Shown in pieces: positions 5,996 to 7,566 of a stretch of DNA of 7,566 bases. The notes below the pieces were generated by a model, which worked only from the letters and a program-made list of their open reading frames with translations, was not told the DNA's origin and did not search any database. Both the position numbers and the translations under genes were made by a program. Position 1 is the stretch's first letter; the number at the start of each line of letters is the position of its first letter. Source of the stretch: Bdellovibrionaceae bacterium UBA2466 (lineage in GTDB: Bacteria; Bdellovibrionota; FAC87; UBA2466); assembly GCA_002342225.1 (NCBI GenBank), contig DDPO01000102.1:1-7566 (forward strand), given 5' to 3'.

Positions 5996-5998
5996 GGT

Positions 5999-6027
5999 AT
6001 TGTACCATTTTTCTAGGATGAGGCCAA
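5999..6027 (-). promoter_or_regulatory. extended -10 promoter giving a leaderless mRNA for the 136-residue protein
   Basis: In the 33-base gap on the minus strand there is TTGGCC (6027-6022, 4 of 6 to the -35 consensus), a 17-base spacer ending TGG, and TACAAT (6004-5999, 5 of 6 to the -10 consensus). Together with the TG this is a strong extended -10. The predicted start, about position 5992, is the A of the second ATG. This suggests independent expression of the small protein from the upstream glycosyltransferase gene. Confidence 0.6.
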
Positions 6028-6028
6028 T

Positions 6029-7096
6029 TTAGGTTATGGCTCTGCCCTTCCAGGAAATAGTTTTGCGCTTCTTTGCTGTAAGTGAACGAAGGAAAAGAAA
6101 TAAAGTTAAAAAAATTCCAAAAGGAACAAGGATTGGGGATACATTCTTTTGTTTGAAAGTGAATTGAGCTATGTAAAAAGAGAGCAACACTATCAAAAAG
6201 AATATTCCCTGTTTGAAGGCTAGAGTGCCCAATAATCCGACAAATAGAATAAAGAAAAAAAAGTTTTCGAAAAGTGTAGGCCCAAAAATGAAGGAAAGGT
6301 TTTTAGTTAACCCCTCTGTGAGATCTTCGGCGTCTTTGTACATGTGAACGGTGGCTAACTCAGGTGCTATGAAAGGTTGATATCTAAAACCTTTAGTAAA
6401 AAGCAGTTTCGCTAAGGCCATATCCTCAATAACGGATGATTTAACTGCTTCGTGGCCACCCATTGCCAAATAGCATTGTTTTTCAAATACAAACCATTGA
6501 CCGTTACCGATCGCGAGGCTGGAAAATCTAAAAAAACGATTCAAGAAGAGAGGGGCCCAAGCAAGAATGGGAAATTGGAATGCCCATGGTATGACAGCTT
6601 TTGAACTCCAGTGGGTGAACGACTGCTTTAAAAATGCGGAAAGTGAGCGAAGATGATACGCTTCTAATGTTCTTACCGTGAGTGATATGGCCTGTTGCTC
6701 AGGCGAAACATCTGCGTCCACAAATAAAAAGAGATCTCCACTTGCCGCTTGGCTTAGTTGATGGCAGGCCCAATTTTTACCAAGCCAGCTGTTGGGTAAG
6801 GGCAATCCCTGCATGATGGTTATTTGTTTAGCAAAGGATTGTAAGATTTTGTCTGTAGAATCTTCAGACTGGTCGTTGAGTACTAGGATTTCAAAGTTTG
6901 GGTAGTCCTGCGTGAGCCAGAGCGGTATGTTTCTTGAGAGGTTCTGACTTTCATTGCGAGCTGGAATGAGCACAGAGACCTTTGGATTTTCTTTCGCTGG
7001 ATTACGCCTAACTCGTGGCAGAAGTGCATAATTAAGAATAACCAAAATGAGCATTCCGACAGAATAAGCTGCGATTAAAACCTCAAGAACTACCAA
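6029..7096 (-). CDS. CrtQ/CruC-like GT2 glycosyltransferase, membrane-anchored
   Basis: A GT2 enzyme of 355 residues (from TTG 7096). An N-terminal helix (about 3-26) precedes the GT-A domain: VSVLIPARNE (40-49), VLNDQSEDST (72-81), WLGKNWACHQL (104-114), FVDADV (125-130, DxD at 127-129), GNGQ (197-200), GGHEAV (213-218) and IEDMALA (223-229). Then MYKDAEDLTEGLTKN and two or three C-terminal helices follow. The WxGK, DAD, GNGQ, ED and EGxxKN pattern resembles CrtQ/CruC enzymes that glycosylate carotenoids, but the same subfamily includes enzymes for other lipids. Start choice: the frame opens after a TAA at 7117-7115 and has TTG codons at 7108 and 7096. GGAG at 7106-7103 lies six bases before the second, whereas the first has no SD, so I prefer 7096; starting at 7108 adds four residues. 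It overlaps the end of the upstream acyltransferase gene, so translation is probably coupled. Confidence 0.85.
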   Translation of the reverse strand: MVVLEVLIAAYSVGMLILVILNYALLPRVRRNPAKENPKVSVLIPARNESQNLSRNIPLWLTQDYPNFEILVLNDQSEDSTDKILQSFAKQITIMQGLPLPNSWLGKNWACHQLSQAASGDLFLFVDADVSPEQQAISLTVRTLEAYHLRSLSAFLKQSFTHWSSKAVIPWAFQFPILAWAPLFLNRFFRFSSLAIGNGQWFVFEKQCYLAMGGHEAVKSSVIEDMALAKLLFTKGFRYQPFIAPELATVHMYKDAEDLTEGLTKNLSFIFGPTLFENFFFFILFVGLLGTLAFKQGIFFLIVLLSFYIAQFTFKQKNVSPILVPFGIFLTLFLFLRSLTAKKRKTISWKGRAIT

Positions 7097-7566
7097 AGGG
7101 GTCTCCAATCGCTTTTAAGTAGCTCACCCATGTGCTCTTGAACCGATGTAGTTTCTAAATGAGTCGACTTCAGAAGACGATTGATTTCGGTGAAAGATTG
7201 AGAAAGCTCAGTGGAATTATTAACTTCTCTAGGCGTTCCTACTTTAACAAAAGCAGAGGTTTTTGAGCGATAACGAAAATCCATTGTAATTGAAACGGGT
7301 AAGACAGTCATCGGTGCAAGCTGGTCGACTACAACTTCTGTTCCTCGTTTAGGAGTAGAGGGCTGCTCCCCAGGATTGGCCATGGAGCCTTCGTAAAAAT
7401 AGGCTAAGCAGAAAGAGGAAGTGATCTCTTTTTTTTTCTTTAGCATTTTGAAGAAAGAGAGCAACTGAGAGGGAGATGATGGGTCGATCGGCACGGCTCC
7501 AATTGAAGACATCCATTTTCGTTTGGACCACTCCGATTTGAGCATTGCAATGAGAAGTTGTCTTTG
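7090..7566 (-). CDS. PlsC-type lysophospholipid/glycolipid acyltransferase, partial (N-terminus beyond right edge)
   Basis: The frame is open to the window edge, so the 158 visible residues are a C-terminal part and the true start lies outside; an internal Met eight codons in is not a good start. The fragment fits the PlsC/LPLAT acyltransferase fold after the H-x4-D motif (not in the window): the helix region RQLLIAMLKSEW, GAVPIDP (visible residues 23-29, acceptor-site motif II), FYEGS (57-61, the (F/V)(P/x)EG motif III), KRGTEVV (73-79) and VLPVSI (88-93, motif IV). These enzymes move an acyl chain onto a hydroxyl of a lipid acceptor at the membrane. Motif II normally ends with Arg, which binds the phosphate of glycerol-phosphate acceptors; here it is Pro29, hinting at a different acceptor. 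The 7-base (or 19-base) overlap with the next glycosyltransferase gene suggests an operon making an acylated glycolipid, for example a carotenoid glycoside ester. Confidence 0.8.
   Translation of the reverse strand, partial: QRQLLIAMLKSEWSKRKWMSSIGAVPIDPSSPSQLLSFFKMLKKKKEITSSFCLAYFYEGSMANPGEQPSTPKRGTEVVVDQLAPMTVLPVSITMDFRYRSKTSAFVKVGTPREVNNSTELSQSFTEINRLLKSTHLETTSVQEHMGELLKSDWRPLW

Noticed and set aside
7349..7545. ATG at 7545 as the true acyltransferase start, or the 60-residue minus-strand frame at 7349-7531 as a separate gene
   Set aside because: The frame is open to the edge and the H-x4-D motif expected before the visible part is missing, so the start lies outside; the 60-residue frame is an out-of-frame shadow.

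Overview
The window reads as part of a Gram-negative chromosome of moderate, fairly AT-rich composition. It carries two lipoprotein signal peptides, an exosortase (a family tied to cells with an outer membrane) and several envelope glycosyltransferases. I lean towards Bdellovibrionota or a related deltaproteobacterial-type lineage, but this is an impression from gene content, not a demonstrated placement. No phage, insertion-sequence, CRISPR, tRNA or rRNA signal was seen.

Layout. Positions 1-458 hold two minus-strand lipoprotein genes in tandem. One (180-458) is complete. The other (start codon at 65) runs off the left edge and shows only its signal peptide. A strong palindromic terminator (131-161) separates them. 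From 583 to 5588 a plus-strand cluster follows: an exosortase-family transpeptidase/protease, directly abutted by a 110-residue secreted six-cysteine protein ending in a PEP-CTERM-like tail; then, after a 94-base gap containing a large inverted repeat, a GtrB/DPM-type polyprenyl-phosphate glycosyltransferase and, one base later, an 889-residue multispanning GT-C-like (PTPS-related type) protein with a C-terminal NPCBM domain. The cluster meets a minus-strand group tail to tail with a 4-base overlap (5585-5588). Read in its own direction, that group is a partial PlsC-type acyltransferase (from the right edge), an overlapping CrtQ/CruC-like GT2 glycosyltransferase, and a small secreted helical protein with its own promoter.

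How the genes may work together. The most interesting unit is 583-5588, which looks like a self-contained sorting-and-glycosylation island. The exosortase would process the adjacent mini-protein at its PELP tail, the GT2 would make a lipid-linked sugar, and the large GT-C-like protein would transfer or sense sugar on the periplasmic side. The exosortase/substrate pairing rests on visible motifs and adjacency. The glycosylation link is inference. The minus-strand glycosyltransferase plus acyltransferase pair resembles the enzyme couple that makes acylated carotenoid glycosides, though other glycolipids are equally possible.

Two genes (583 and 5995) have no Shine-Dalgarno sequence. Instead each carries an extended -10 promoter (TGNTACRAT) placed so that transcription would begin at the start codon, suggesting leaderless mRNAs.
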